A model generated the notes under the pieces. It worked only from the letters and a program-made list of their open reading frames with translations. It did not search any database and was not told where the DNA came from. From NCBI GenBank assembly GCA_900544555.1, contig UQWD01000004.1:62001-126000 (forward strand): 64,000 bases of DNA, given 5' to 3'. A program made the translations under genes and the position numbers. Positions 25,441 through 33,737 of this stretch are shown here, one piece after another. Every line of letters starts with the position of its first letter. The stretch's first letter is position 1. This DNA is from an uncultured Eubacteriales bacterium. GTDB lineage: Bacteria > Bacillota > Clostridia > Christensenellales > CAG-138.

Positions 25441-26064
25441 TCATTTTGACAAGTCCTTGCCATGCATAACCGCGCCCTTGTCTCCGTCCTCCGTTATAAC
25501 CGCAGTTCCCTCCAAATCATACCCCGCCGCTTGAATTTCATTTAACAGGTAATCCGAGTCTTTGTCCTCGCTTCGTAGGAACATGGTACCGTCGATTTTC
25601 TTAAATACGCCCTCGAAGCCTTCCAAGTCGTCATATCCCCGCATATGCAATTCGGTCTGCCCGTCAAAAAACGAAGCGAATATACCGATTTCGCTGATCT
25701 CATCGTTAATCACGAAAGATATGACCATTAAGGGATTGCCGTTTAACGCTCTCTGCTCGGAGTAGTCAATACAGCTTTCGGCGACAAGGCTTTCTCCATC
25801 ATACATATACATGTATCCGCTGTCATCTTCGGGGATTTCAGCTAAAGTGAAAGGAGTATCGCCCTTATGCCCGGTAAGCTGATAAAGTCCGATGTAGTCG
25901 GCAGTATCGGTATCTCCTCCTGTTGCTGCGGCTGGGGAAGATGATGGCGATGCAGTCGCGCTTTCGCATCTTCCTACTGGTTTTTGGCAGGCAGACGTCA
26001 TAAAACACCAGGTAAGGCTTAAAAACAGCGCCATAATATGCAAAGTGTGCTTAGAACGCATCAT
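25441..26064 (-). CDS. Small lipoprotein of unknown function
   Basis: 207 residues with a lipoprotein signal peptide ending MTSAC, a Ser/Ala/Pro linker, then a domain with IGLYQLTGHKGD and a C-terminal AVITEDGDKGAVMHGK. Not recognised as a known domain; it looks like a beta-rich lipocalin-like monitoring lipoprotein of the type common in clostridia. GGAGGAAA precedes two adjacent ATGs. It is separated from the next operon gene by 139 bases, so co-transcription is possible but not certain. Confidence 0.78.
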   Translation of the reverse strand: MMRSKHTLHIMALFLSLTWCFMTSACQKPVGRCESATASPSSSPAAATGGDTDTADYIGLYQLTGHKGDTPFTLAEIPEDDSGYMYMYDGESLVAESCIDYSEQRALNGNPLMVISFVINDEISEIGIFASFFDGQTELHMRGYDDLEGFEGVFKKIDGTMFLRSEDKDSDYLLNEIQAAGYDLEGTAVITEDGDKGAVMHGKDLSK

Positions 26065-26137
26065 TTTCCTCCATTCAAGTTTCCGCGGACACTGTCCGAC
26101 GTCGTTTCAATGGCCTGTTTACGTGTGGATACGGTGC

Positions 26138-26500
26138 TTATTCAAAGCGACGTTTCCTTTTGCCTATGACAACAGATCCGACAAATGCACCACCGGACAC
26201 ATATACAAGCGCAACCCAGAGGGGCACATTGTTACTGTCCCCGGTCTGTGGCGGGCTGACTGAGACGAAATTTCTACCGCCGCCTTTTTGTAGCCGCAGA
26301 CAGTGCATTTGTCGTGCTTGAAGCCACTTTCCGCTTTGGTCGCTTCTTGTCTGTTACCCATTTGAAGCTGTGGATCGCGCGACCGAGAACTTCACCGCAG
26401 GAGCATTCTTCCCGGTGATTAATACCGTCCTGATTACATTGGCCGCAACAATGGGTATTCGGGTCGGGATCAGTAGTTTTTACCTTGCCAACCACACCTT
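26138..26500 (-). pseudogene. Broken C-terminal end of a cell-surface protein
   Basis: Reading the minus strand in three successive frames gives one protein tail: HSFKWVTDKK, then EATKAESGFKHDKCTVCGYK, then TGDSNNVPLWVAL followed by a membrane span and the basic end GKRKRRFE (stop 26138-26140). The two frame changes fall near 26344 and 26265. This is the C-terminal anchor of clostridial surface proteins. The upstream coding part is missing or unrecognisable, so it is a remnant. Confidence 0.75.
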
Positions 26501-26586
26501 AGTAGCTGAAATGTATCCGCAACTCTTGTGGTCCGCTGCTACAACCGCTCAGGAGAGGCGGAAGTATGAGCAAGCATCCCAAGCCT

Positions 26587-26868
26587 TTAACCAATCTTCT
26601 TATATTTGTCGATTATATCTCTCCCTTCTTCACTCACTTCCTCAGCCATAGCCAAAATCTCATCATGTGCTAATTCGATATTCCCGAATCTTACAAAAAC
26701 CACATTCGTTATTGCCAAGTTCCAAACGTCCAATTTTTATAATGGACGAAAATGCAATGAATTGATTCTTTCAGACATATCAAAAAGCAGCCGACTGCTA
26801 AAAACAAAATCTACCTGCAGAACGTAATTTTCTAGCGGTATTACAGCAGCAATATACATTCGTTTCAT
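26587..26868 (-). pseudogene. DUF2442-like gene interrupted by one in-frame TAA
   Basis: A 93-codon frame beginning MKRMYIAAVIPLENYVLQVDF behind the excellent site AAAGGAGGAAATCA. It is uninterrupted except for a TAA at 26737-26739, after RPL. The same frame then continues KLDVWNLAITNVVFVRFGNI and IELAHDEILAMAEEVSEEGRD to a second stop at 26587. The two parts together match a DUF2442-type small protein. A single nonsense change with an intact frame and ribosome site suggests recent inactivation, read-through, or a sequencing error. Confidence 0.72.
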
Positions 26869-26963
26869 TGATTTCCTCCTTTGTACGCTGCATTGACATA
26901 TGAAAATCCCACCGTACAAATAAAGTATACGATGGGAAAAATCGAAAGAATATTAACCTGAAG

Positions 26964-29462
26964 TTAGTTCTCTCCAAACAAAAGTACGGTTACCCGCTTT
27001 CTTTTGTCACGAGCATCGCCGTCTATTCCAAGCTTGGAATAGACTTGATTCATGTACTGTTTCACCGTTCCTTCAGTGAAAAACAGTTCCTTCGCAACTT
27101 CCCGATTGGATTTATGCGCTGCGATCAGCTCGCAAATTCGATATTCCGTTTCGGTAAGGCTTTTTGCCGCAGGAACCTTCACCTCGCGTTTCAGAATGTC
27201 ATCTTTTTCTATTACATAATCGCCCGCAAGTGTTTCAAGCCGTTCCATAAAACCGGAGTAATCGCCTTGTATATGAGGTATCAGTTCTTTCATATAGGTG
27301 TAATTCTCAACAAACGGCATCACACATCCGTCGGATACTGCAATTGCAAAGGCATTTTTCAATTCCGAAATGGCGTCGCTGCGCTTTCCCAGCGCTTCAT
27401 AGGCGGCAGCCTGCTGTATGTGCAGATGCAAGCTGCACAGCGTGTACGGATAAACGCCACACAACTTCAAAAGCTCTTCACCCCGGCCGAGCAAACGGGC
27501 AAACTCTCCCGTTGCCAATAGAACCTGATTATAAATAATCTCATATATCGGTCTTGCCGGATGCAAAAGATTCGCGCTGCTTAGATCTCCGCATGCAATC
27601 CACTCCGGAATATTTTCCGTCCTTTGAAGCAATGCACAAAAATAGGCATAACAGCCGTCAAGCACCGTGAGCAGCGTTGAATCCAAGTACTGTTTTAGTT
27701 CGTTCCGCTTTTCATCATACCATTTCTCATTGTATCGAAACATCCCGCAGAGCGTCATACGCAGTGAGAGAAAGTCACAGCAGAGAAGAATGTATTGCTG
27801 CCCTTTGGGTTTCGCGGCTATCCGTGCTTTTTCCAAAGCGATGTGAGCGTCCACAAACTCGCCGCGGCAATATCGCACCTCTGCTTCCATCATATGTTCC
27901 GCACCGATTCCCTGATCGTCAGTAACCCTGTAATAGTAGGGCATGGACTCCTGCATAGCATGCAATTCATCGTTCATTTTTCCTGTTTCTCGATGAAACA
28001 TCATTAAAACGGAAGGAGAACCGAATGTCCATGAACCATGCTTTTGAATTGATATTGCATTTCTGGTCATTCTCTGACAAGCACTGCGATGGAGCCGACT
28101 CATAGCGGCAATGTCATTGTATCCAAGAAAGCTCATAATCAGGTCGCACTCACCGAGCAAATTATTTCTTTCTGTTTCAGTCATTGTAATATCGTCTGCT
28201 GCTTTGAGCAACAGTTCTTTAATGCGCATCATCTGCGTTACCTTTCGCCATGAGAACAACCGTCGCATTAAGACCAAAAGTCCGCAAGGATCGGCAATCA
28301 ATTCGTTTTCTGTGCATTGCTCCAGCCAAATTAAGATCTTTTCCGGTTGAATGGATGCAAGCTGAACACCCGCGTCCATACCGATAATGTGCAAAACAGC
28401 CGTGTTATTGCCGGCACTCATATAAAACATCAGTGATCGGATATATTCTTTTTGGGACTCGTACCAAGCACCGTAACGACTATGCAGCTCACTTTGCATT
28501 TGTATCGGCATTAGCGCAAATTGTCTGTCCATACACTCCTTGAGCATGTGATGCAAACGATAGGTTTTTCCGTCCGGTAAAAGCCGCACAAAGGCGTTGT
28601 TCTGTGAAAGCTTCCTGGCAATTCCCTCCGTTTCCGGAAGTCTGGTGATAAACTCCGCCTGTTCGAGAGTGAATTCATCTGCAAGACCGATTCTTAACAA
28701 AAAATCCCGCTCATTCTTCTGAAGCGGCACGAGCAGCGAGTCATTCAGCATTTCATAAATATCGTGGCTGCCCGTAAGGAAAGTGCCGTGTTGCGAAAAA
28801 GATTTCAAATTCAGGTAGACGGCAGAGAACCACCCCTCGCTGAGCTTATCCAATTCGGCAATCTGTTGATCGTTGATAAAAACACCGCAGCGGCGGCTGT
28901 ATACGGAAAGCTCTTTCGGATTCATCCGCAGATCGTTTATACCGATTTTGTGTAATCGATGTCCAAGCTGGAGCTCCTCACTGCGTGATAAGAAAGCTTC
29001 TCGGGAGGCAACCACGATATGAAGACTGGTAAGGGAGCGTGAAAGCGCCAACAGCAATTTTTCAATCCACAAGTCATTCATCAGATGATAATCGTCGATG
29101 AACAGGTAATATTGCCGTGATTTATTTGAAAAGTTACCCTGCAGAAGTTCTGACAACAACCCTAATGCTGTATTTGTAGTAGGAAACTCCATTTCTTGCA
29201 TCTGATTTCCGGCTACGGTGCTTCGAAAAGCTCTCTGGAAGCTCTTCCAGAAGAGTTCTCTGTTATCAGAATAGACGCTGATGCGCAAAACTGTGTCGCC
29301 TTCATCGCTGCGTTTGTTCAGATACCAGTTAACCGCTGTAGTTTTTCCATAGCCCATCGGTGCGACAATAGTTGTGATAGCGCTCTTAGATATATGACGA
29401 AGGCACTCCTGAATACGTTCAGAAATATAGATGGCGTTCATATTTGATTTTGACCTTGGCAT
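26964..29462 (-). CDS. MalT-type LuxR-family transcriptional regulator
   Basis: 832 residues. N-terminal STAND-type ATPase with Walker A APMGYGKTT (residues about 34-42) and Walker B YLFIDDYH, a long helical/TPR-like middle, and a C-terminal LuxR helix-turn-helix (SLTETEYRICELIAAHKSNR... then TEGTVKQYMNQVYSKLGI, residues about 760-815). This architecture is a large ATP-dependent activator that senses a ligand through the middle region. ATG at 29462 chosen behind GAGGTGAGTTAC; the frame extends 16 codons further, over a broken repressor. It stands alone amid broken genes, so its target is not evident. Confidence 0.88.
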   Translation of the reverse strand: MPRSKSNMNAIYISERIQECLRHISKSAITTIVAPMGYGKTTAVNWYLNKRSDEGDTVLRISVYSDNRELFWKSFQRAFRSTVAGNQMQEMEFPTTNTALGLLSELLQGNFSNKSRQYYLFIDDYHLMNDLWIEKLLLALSRSLTSLHIVVASREAFLSRSEELQLGHRLHKIGINDLRMNPKELSVYSRRCGVFINDQQIAELDKLSEGWFSAVYLNLKSFSQHGTFLTGSHDIYEMLNDSLLVPLQKNERDFLLRIGLADEFTLEQAEFITRLPETEGIARKLSQNNAFVRLLPDGKTYRLHHMLKECMDRQFALMPIQMQSELHSRYGAWYESQKEYIRSLMFYMSAGNNTAVLHIIGMDAGVQLASIQPEKILIWLEQCTENELIADPCGLLVLMRRLFSWRKVTQMMRIKELLLKAADDITMTETERNNLLGECDLIMSFLGYNDIAAMSRLHRSACQRMTRNAISIQKHGSWTFGSPSVLMMFHRETGKMNDELHAMQESMPYYYRVTDDQGIGAEHMMEAEVRYCRGEFVDAHIALEKARIAAKPKGQQYILLCCDFLSLRMTLCGMFRYNEKWYDEKRNELKQYLDSTLLTVLDGCYAYFCALLQRTENIPEWIACGDLSSANLLHPARPIYEIIYNQVLLATGEFARLLGRGEELLKLCGVYPYTLCSLHLHIQQAAAYEALGKRSDAISELKNAFAIAVSDGCVMPFVENYTYMKELIPHIQGDYSGFMERLETLAGDYVIEKDDILKREVKVPAAKSLTETEYRICELIAAHKSNREVAKELFFTEGTVKQYMNQVYSKLGIDGDARDKRKRVTVLLFGEN

Positions 29463-29481
29463 GTAACTCACCTCTACTCTC

Positions 29482-29671
29482 TTATACTTCCATAATATCG
29501 TCAAAATCACAATCCAATGCTTCGCATATACGAAGCAGCATTTCTACTGATACTTACTGATTATTGTGCAATTTTGTAACAGTGGATTGACTGAGAACAG
29601 CAATTTTCCAGAGTTCTGATTGTTTTATAATTAATCAGCAATCTCCATAGTTTTTTATAGCATACCTGCAT
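29482..29671 (-). pseudogene. Broken XRE/Cro-type repressor
   Basis: Minus-strand remnant of a small helix-turn-helix repressor of about 65 codons: CYKKLWRLLINYKTIRTLEN in one frame, then after a one-base shift SQSTVTKLHNNQ, a TAA stop, then VSVEMLLRICEALDCDFDDI and MEV (stop 29482-29484). SQSTVTKL is the recognition-helix region. One frameshift plus one nonsense codon show that it is dead. It ends 20 bases before the LuxR-family gene. Confidence 0.7.
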
Positions 29672-29800
29672 AGTGATACTCCGATTAAGATTAATTTATT
29701 ATAACACAAACAAGCATAAATCACAACGTAATTATAATACACACGGAAAGATTCGCAATACGCGTTGAAGTCACTTTAAAAAGTACGCAGATACATCTGC

Positions 29801-29934
29801 TTAAGCAGCATTATTATTTCTGAACCGTTCCCGTGGCCGTCCATCACCGTGTAAGCCAAAAGCCCGCATTGCAATCATCTGGCGGTCTTCGTTTTGTCCT
29901 TAGAGCTCACCCACAAATAGACATACTCGCTCAT
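29801..29934 (-). pseudogene. Remnant of a serine recombinase N-terminus
   Basis: From the ATG at 29934 the minus strand reads MSEYVYLWVSSKDKTKTAR; a single frame change restores DRQMIAMRAFGLH followed by a stop. YVYLRVSSKDQ...DRQ is the catalytic start of resolvase/invertase-type serine recombinases (Ser in VSSKDQ). Only about 40 codons remain. GGAGG lies before the ATG. It marks an old mobile element next to the tRNA-Ser genes. Confidence 0.6.
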
Positions 29935-29968
29935 GCAGATCCTCCATTATGTATGTTAGGGTGGCACA

Positions 29969-29992
29969 CGTACGTGCCACCCCATAGCAGTT
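29969..29992. repeat. Perfect inverted repeat beside the recombinase remnant
   Basis: GGGTGGCAC, a six-base self-complementary spacer ACGTAC, then GTGCCACCC: a 24-base perfect palindrome. No T-run follows. It could be a recombinase site or an old terminator. Confidence 0.55.
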
Positions 29993-30217
29993 ATCAGCGG
30001 CATAGGGAATGCGATAATCGCTGTATTCCTTCTGGAAATTACGCTTCAGGTTATAATCGGGATTTCATAGCGCATGAAGCGTGACAGCGGAGAGGATAGA
30101 GAGCTTATAAAGGGTCTGAAATTAGGGTAAGGGGGCTTGTAAGGGTAAAATAAAGGGTAAAACGCCGAAAATGTGCAAGAAAAAAGCACGAAAACGTTGT
30201 GTTCCCGGGCTTTTTTC

Positions 30218-30310
30218 TGGCGGAGAAGGAGGGATTTGAACCCTCGCGCCAGTCACCCCAGCCTACTCCCTTAGCAGGGGAGCCCCTTACAGCCACTTGG
30301 GTACTTCTCC
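30218..30310 (-). tRNA. tRNA-Ser (GCU anticodon)
   Basis: Class II tRNA read on the minus strand: acceptor GGAGAAG/CTTCTCC, anticodon loop CTGCTAA (anticodon GCT), long variable arm typical of Ser, T-arm GGTTCAAATCC, and encoded CCA end. Separated by 16 bases from the next tRNA-Ser. Confidence 0.95.
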
Positions 30311-30326
30311 AAAATATAAAGATTTA

Positions 30327-30415
30327 TGGCGGAGAGAGAGGGATTCGAACCCCCGGTGCCTTGCGGCATCACCGGTTTTCAAGACCGGCTCCATAAACCA
30401 CTCGGACATCTCTCC
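30327..30415 (-). tRNA. tRNA-Ser (UGA anticodon)
   Basis: Class II tRNA on the minus strand: acceptor GGAGAGA/TCTCTCC, anticodon loop CTTGAAA (anticodon TGA), long variable arm GTGATGCCGCAAGGCAC, T-arm GGTTCGAATCC, encoded CCA. It is transcribed just before tRNA-Ser(GCU). Confidence 0.95.
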
Positions 30416-30641
30416 TCGGACGGCCAGATAATTATAACAGAGGAGGATAGCTCTGTCAACACCAATGACGCCGCTGGGTATGATGCTTTTTTGTTTAAAT
30501 AAAATCCATATACCCTATCGGACTCACATTGGGCTAAAAGCGGCGGCACAACTTCTTTATATAATGTGAGTATATATATCAAGCGCTAAATTAGTGCTTG
30601 CTTAAACCATTACCTCTATGATAAAATACTACATGCTATCC

Positions 30642-30718
30642 GGGGATGTAGCCCAGCTGGTTAGAGCGCTTCGCTCACATCGAAGAGGTCGGGGGTTCGA
30701 GCCCCTCCATCCCCACCA
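30642..30718 (+). tRNA. tRNA-Val (CAC anticodon)
   Basis: Class I tRNA: acceptor GGGGATG/CATCCCC, D-arm AGCCCAGCTGGTTAGAGC, anticodon stem CTTCG/CGAAG with loop CTCACAT (anticodon CAC), T-arm GGTTCGAGCC, encoded CCA. Followed at once by a strong terminator. Confidence 0.96.
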
Positions 30719-30720
30719 AA

Positions 30721-30756
30721 ACGCCGCGGACAATTTGTTATCCGCGGCGTTTTTTC
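30721..30756 (+). terminator. Rho-independent terminator of tRNA-Val
   Basis: Ten-base-pair perfect stem ACGCCGCGGA/TCCGCGGCGT with a ten-base loop, followed by T6, two bases after the tRNA CCA end. Confidence 0.92.
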
Positions 30757-30928
30757 ATATTTTTCTCACTCCCTTGCTCCTTTTCCATAAATGCCATACG
30801 CGCATGCGTTTACTACCAGCATTACCAGAATATCGCTTAAATTCATCCCCTGTGTTGAAATTCTTGCACCAATTTAAGCTTACCTATACAAACCGAATAA
30901 ATAATAGGATATTATTAGATTAAATACT

Positions 30929-32008
30929 TTAAGCAATAGGGTTCTGCCTAAAATACTCGCGGTTATGCAGATAACTTGAATCATTTGGCTTAAGCGCCCC
31001 TGCTTTATCGTTATAAGCAATAGCCTTTTTACGGTCGCCCAACCTATCGTAGCATACGCACAACTGCATATACGGGATATAACCATAACAATCCATCAGG
31101 CAAAACCCGCCGTTCTTCTCATTCGGCGTTCTTTCGGCCGCGGCTTCGTACCAGTATGCCGCTGTCTGATACTGCGCTAAATTAAAGAAGTGTTCTCCAA
31201 TATCGCAGCACAACTCAGCTCTTGGCGCATCATACGTGAAACTTCTCAAGAGGCTATTCAAAGAGGCGACGTTATCGCCTAATGCCGCCTGGCAAAAAGC
31301 CAAATCCTTACACGCGCTGATGTTGTTTTCAATCCATCCCTGTCCTTCGTCTAAAAACTCGTTGAACTTACGGGCGGCGTCATGTAGTTTGCCATTATAC
31401 ATAAGCTCGCGCGAATAATAAAACTTATGCCGTGGAGACAGTGTTTTGCCCTCTTGAATCATTCTTTCAAAAATGCGAAGGTTTCTTCCCTGCTCGGTAG
31501 GGTGAAGCTTTCTATGCTGTATGCTAATCTCGCGATACTCCGCCAGACCGCGCTGTGGTATCACCTCATGAATTTCACCTATCCATCTGTAATTTAACTC
31601 TCTCTTAAAAATTCGCTCACGGTAATAGGAGAGCGTAGGATTGTTTTCTTCGTCAAAAGCGACGTCGTATCGCAGATAGACCATATCTGCCAATGGCGAC
31701 AACGTACTTTTGAGTTCAAGCAGTAGTTCGCGGTTCTTTTCATCAATGATGTCGTCCGCATCCAGCCACATGGCGTATTCCATAGTGGCTTTTGAGAAGG
31801 AATAATTTCGGGCTGCGGAAAAATCGTCGCACCACTCAAAATCGTATACCTTGGGGGTGAAATTCAGCGCTATTTCCTTAGTATCGTCTGTGGAGCCCGT
31901 GTCCACAATTATTATTTCATCGGCTATGCCTTTCATGCATGCCAGGCACCTTTCAAGCACATCCGCTTCGTTTTTAACTATCATACATAGGCTGAGGGTA
32001 ATCATCAT
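30929..32008 (-). CDS. Family 2 glycosyltransferase with C-terminal TPR-like region
   Basis: 359 residues. Residues 1-200 are a GT2 domain (SLCMIVKNEADVLERCL, IIIVDTGSTDDT, the metal-binding MWLDADD, IHEVIPQ) of the SunS/glycosyltransferase-with-TPR kind; residues 210-340 are TPR-like helices. No membrane span, so it acts in the cytoplasm or forespore/mother cell on protein acceptors. GGAGGT lies just before two adjacent ATGs; the second (32005) has better spacing. It is directly downstream of the collagen-like BclA-type gene, as I recall for sgtA beside bclA3 in C. difficile, so the Thr-rich collagen repeats are the likely target (inferred). Confidence 0.85.
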   Translation of the reverse strand: MMITLSLCMIVKNEADVLERCLACMKGIADEIIIVDTGSTDDTKEIALNFTPKVYDFEWCDDFSAARNYSFSKATMEYAMWLDADDIIDEKNRELLLELKSTLSPLADMVYLRYDVAFDEENNPTLSYYRERIFKRELNYRWIGEIHEVIPQRGLAEYREISIQHRKLHPTEQGRNLRIFERMIQEGKTLSPRHKFYYSRELMYNGKLHDAARKFNEFLDEGQGWIENNISACKDLAFCQAALGDNVASLNSLLRSFTYDAPRAELCCDIGEHFFNLAQYQTAAYWYEAAAERTPNEKNGGFCLMDCYGYIPYMQLCVCYDRLGDRKKAIAYNDKAGALKPNDSSYLHNREYFRQNPIA

Positions 32009-32052
32009 GACCTCCGTAAAATATTTATAAATTCAACAACCCCTGTGCCGGG

Positions 32053-32075
32053 GGCCGCCGGAAATACCGGCGGCC
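32053..32075 (-). terminator. Strong hairpin between collagen-like gene and glycosyltransferase
   Basis: Perfect nine-base-pair stem GGCCGCCGG/CCGGCGGCC with loop AAATA, 22 bases after the collagen-like stop (32097). The minus-strand T-run is weak, so it may only reduce transcription into the glycosyltransferase. Confidence 0.6.
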
Positions 32076-32096
32076 GTTTGGCGGGGAATTTCTTCA

Positions 32097-33458
32097 TTAG
32101 GAAAGCCGAATTACTGTCAGTGTCGCGCCGTTTCCGCCCTGTAATACGGCTGCGCCGGCCAGTCCAAAGAGTTGAAGCTGCAGTGTATCGCCCGCTGTAA
32201 GCGTGGCAAATGTAGTTGCAGCAAAGGAGCTTGCAGAAACCGTGGGCGCAAAGGAGCTTCCCGCCAGCGCGGCGCCGTTAAGCATTACCCTGGAAGACAT
32301 CAGCAGCGACGCCGTAGTGGCTACCCGGTATGATATCGAGTAAGTTCCTGTTACGGGTACGGTGAAGGTATCATTTGAACCGTTAACCGTAAAGCCGCCC
32401 AGAACTTGATCGTTGGGCAAAGGTACTGCCGTGCCGCCAAGGATAACGGTTATTGTAGTTCCAGTGGTATTTGCCGCGTTCATGCTGTTAGCGGTTGTAG
32501 ATGTACCCGTTGCTCCGGTAGCGCCCGTTGGGCCGATAGCTCCGGCTGCTCCAGCAGCGCCAGTTGCACCGGTAGGCCCGGTGGGACCCGTCGGGCCGGT
32601 AGCTCCAGTAGGACCCGTCGGGCCGACCAGGCCGTCCGCGCCCGTTGCTCCCGTAGCGCCGGTCGGTCCCGTCGCTCCGTCGGCGCCGGTCGGACCCGTC
32701 GGGCCGATAGCTCCGGCTGCTCCAGCAGCGCCCGTCGGCCCGGTATTGCCCGTGGCCCCTGTTGGGCCGGCTAGGCCGTCCGCACCCGTTGCTCCCGTAG
32801 CACCGGTCGGGCCGGTAATACCATCGGCTCCCGTAGCTCCCGTCGCCCCTGTGGGTCCTGTCGCTCCGTCAGCGCCGGTGGGACCCGTCGGGCCGATAGC
32901 TCCGGTGGCTCCCGTAGCGCCCGTCGGCCCGGTATTGCCCGTGGCTCCCGTCGGGCCGGTAATACCATCGGCTCCCGTGGCTCCCGTCGCTCCTGTGGGT
33001 CCTGTCGCACCGTCAGCTCCCGTCGGGCCGGTATTGCCCGTGGCTCCAGTTGGTCCAGTGGGTCCTGTCGCTCCACCCGCCGGACCCGTCGCTCCTGTAG
33101 GACCCGGCGTTCCCGTAGCGCCGGTGGGGCCTGTGGGCCCGGTGGGCCCTGTTATGCCCGTCCCTCTTGTTCCGGTGGCTCCCGTTGGGCCCGTGGGACC
33201 TGTCGGCCCAGTTGGACCCGCGGGACCTGTCGGCCCTGTTATGCCCGTCCCTCTTGTTCCGGTGGCTCCCGCCGGGCCGGTGGGACCTGTCGGCCCAGTT
33301 GCGCCCGTGGAACCTGTCGGGCCAGTTGCACCCGTGGGACCTGTCGGCCCTGTGGGGCCCGTGGGACCTGTCGGCTCTAACGGACGGCAGCAGCAGTTAC
33401 AGCATAGGTTTCCGCATCTTGAGCAGATGCCTCTCTTATCGTAAGTATTATTTGCCAT
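32097..33458 (-). CDS. BclA-like collagen-repeat exosporium protein
   Basis: 453 residues in three parts: a Cys-rich N-terminus (CSRCGNLCCNCCCRP), about 290 residues of collagen triplets (mostly G-P-T and G-A-T, also G-A-D), and a C-terminal beta-rich domain of about 130 residues (TTITVILGGTAVPL, GFTVNGSNDTFTVPVTGTYS, SYRV, and a final LQLFGLAGAAVLQGG), which fits the trimerising C1q/TNF-like BclA C-terminal fold. Such proteins form glycosylated filaments on spores. The Thr of GPT triplets are O-glycosylation sites in BclA. GGAGTTGAACATAA precedes the ATG. The repeat count may vary between strains. Confidence 0.9.
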   Translation of the reverse strand: MANNTYDKRGICSRCGNLCCNCCCRPLEPTGPTGPTGPTGPTGATGPTGSTGATGPTGPTGPAGATGTRGTGITGPTGPAGPTGPTGPTGPTGATGTRGTGITGPTGPTGPTGATGTPGPTGATGPAGGATGPTGPTGATGNTGPTGADGATGPTGATGATGADGITGPTGATGNTGPTGATGATGAIGPTGPTGADGATGPTGATGATGADGITGPTGATGATGADGLAGPTGATGNTGPTGAAGAAGAIGPTGPTGADGATGPTGATGATGADGLVGPTGPTGATGPTGPTGPTGATGAAGAAGAIGPTGATGATGTSTTANSMNAANTTGTTITVILGGTAVPLPNDQVLGGFTVNGSNDTFTVPVTGTYSISYRVATTASLLMSSRVMLNGAALAGSSFAPTVSASSFAATTFATLTAGDTLQLQLFGLAGAAVLQGGNGATLTVIRLS

Positions 33459-33737
33459 TTATGTTCAACTCCAGTTTTATAATAATCGAAGAATATATAT
33501 GTGAAATATATATCTTCATAATCAGTATATTTAGTGGCTGACCTATCAGTGCAAATGAAATAAAAAGGATTTCAACCTATAAATGAGCTATTTTTTATGT
33601 TGGCCGCAAAGCTGTTTAACTTGAATGGTAAGGCAGTACCTCTTGCCTCATAGATGTTCTGTGATTCCCGCCGCCCCGGAGAGCCGGAGGCGGCGGTTAG
33701 GCGTCAAGCCTTGTCTTCCATCACTAACAGAATAAGG
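33459..33737. other. Spacer between collagen-like genes, with shared upstream element and hairpin
   Basis: Contains the 27-base element (33506-33533) shared with the upstream region of the second collagen-like gene, and a GC-rich hairpin CCGCCGCC...GGCGGCGG near 33667-33695 that follows the stop of the upstream gene at 33738. Confidence 0.6.
33506..33533 (-). promoter_or_regulatory. Upstream element shared by both collagen-like genes (copy 1)
   Basis: TATAT-A-TCTTCATAATCA-G-TATATTTAG, read on the plus strand, about 50 bases before the ATG of the 32097-33458 gene. The same sequence, with two substitutions and one extra T, is present at the same distance before the other collagen-like gene. 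Probably the common promoter region of sporulation genes; sigma factor not assigned. Confidence 0.55.

Noticed and set aside
29833..30084. 83-codon plus-strand frame near tRNA-Ser
   Set aside because: Opposite to the serine recombinase remnant, no ribosome site.
32500..33370. Repeated short units resembling a CRISPR array
   Set aside because: The repeats are multiples of nine bases encoding G-x-T triplets, without unique spacers.
32413..33444. 343-codon plus-strand frame rich in V-G-P/A-P-V
   Set aside because: It is the antisense of the collagen triplets; low-complexity repeats keep all frames open. The minus-strand protein has a ribosome site and structured ends.
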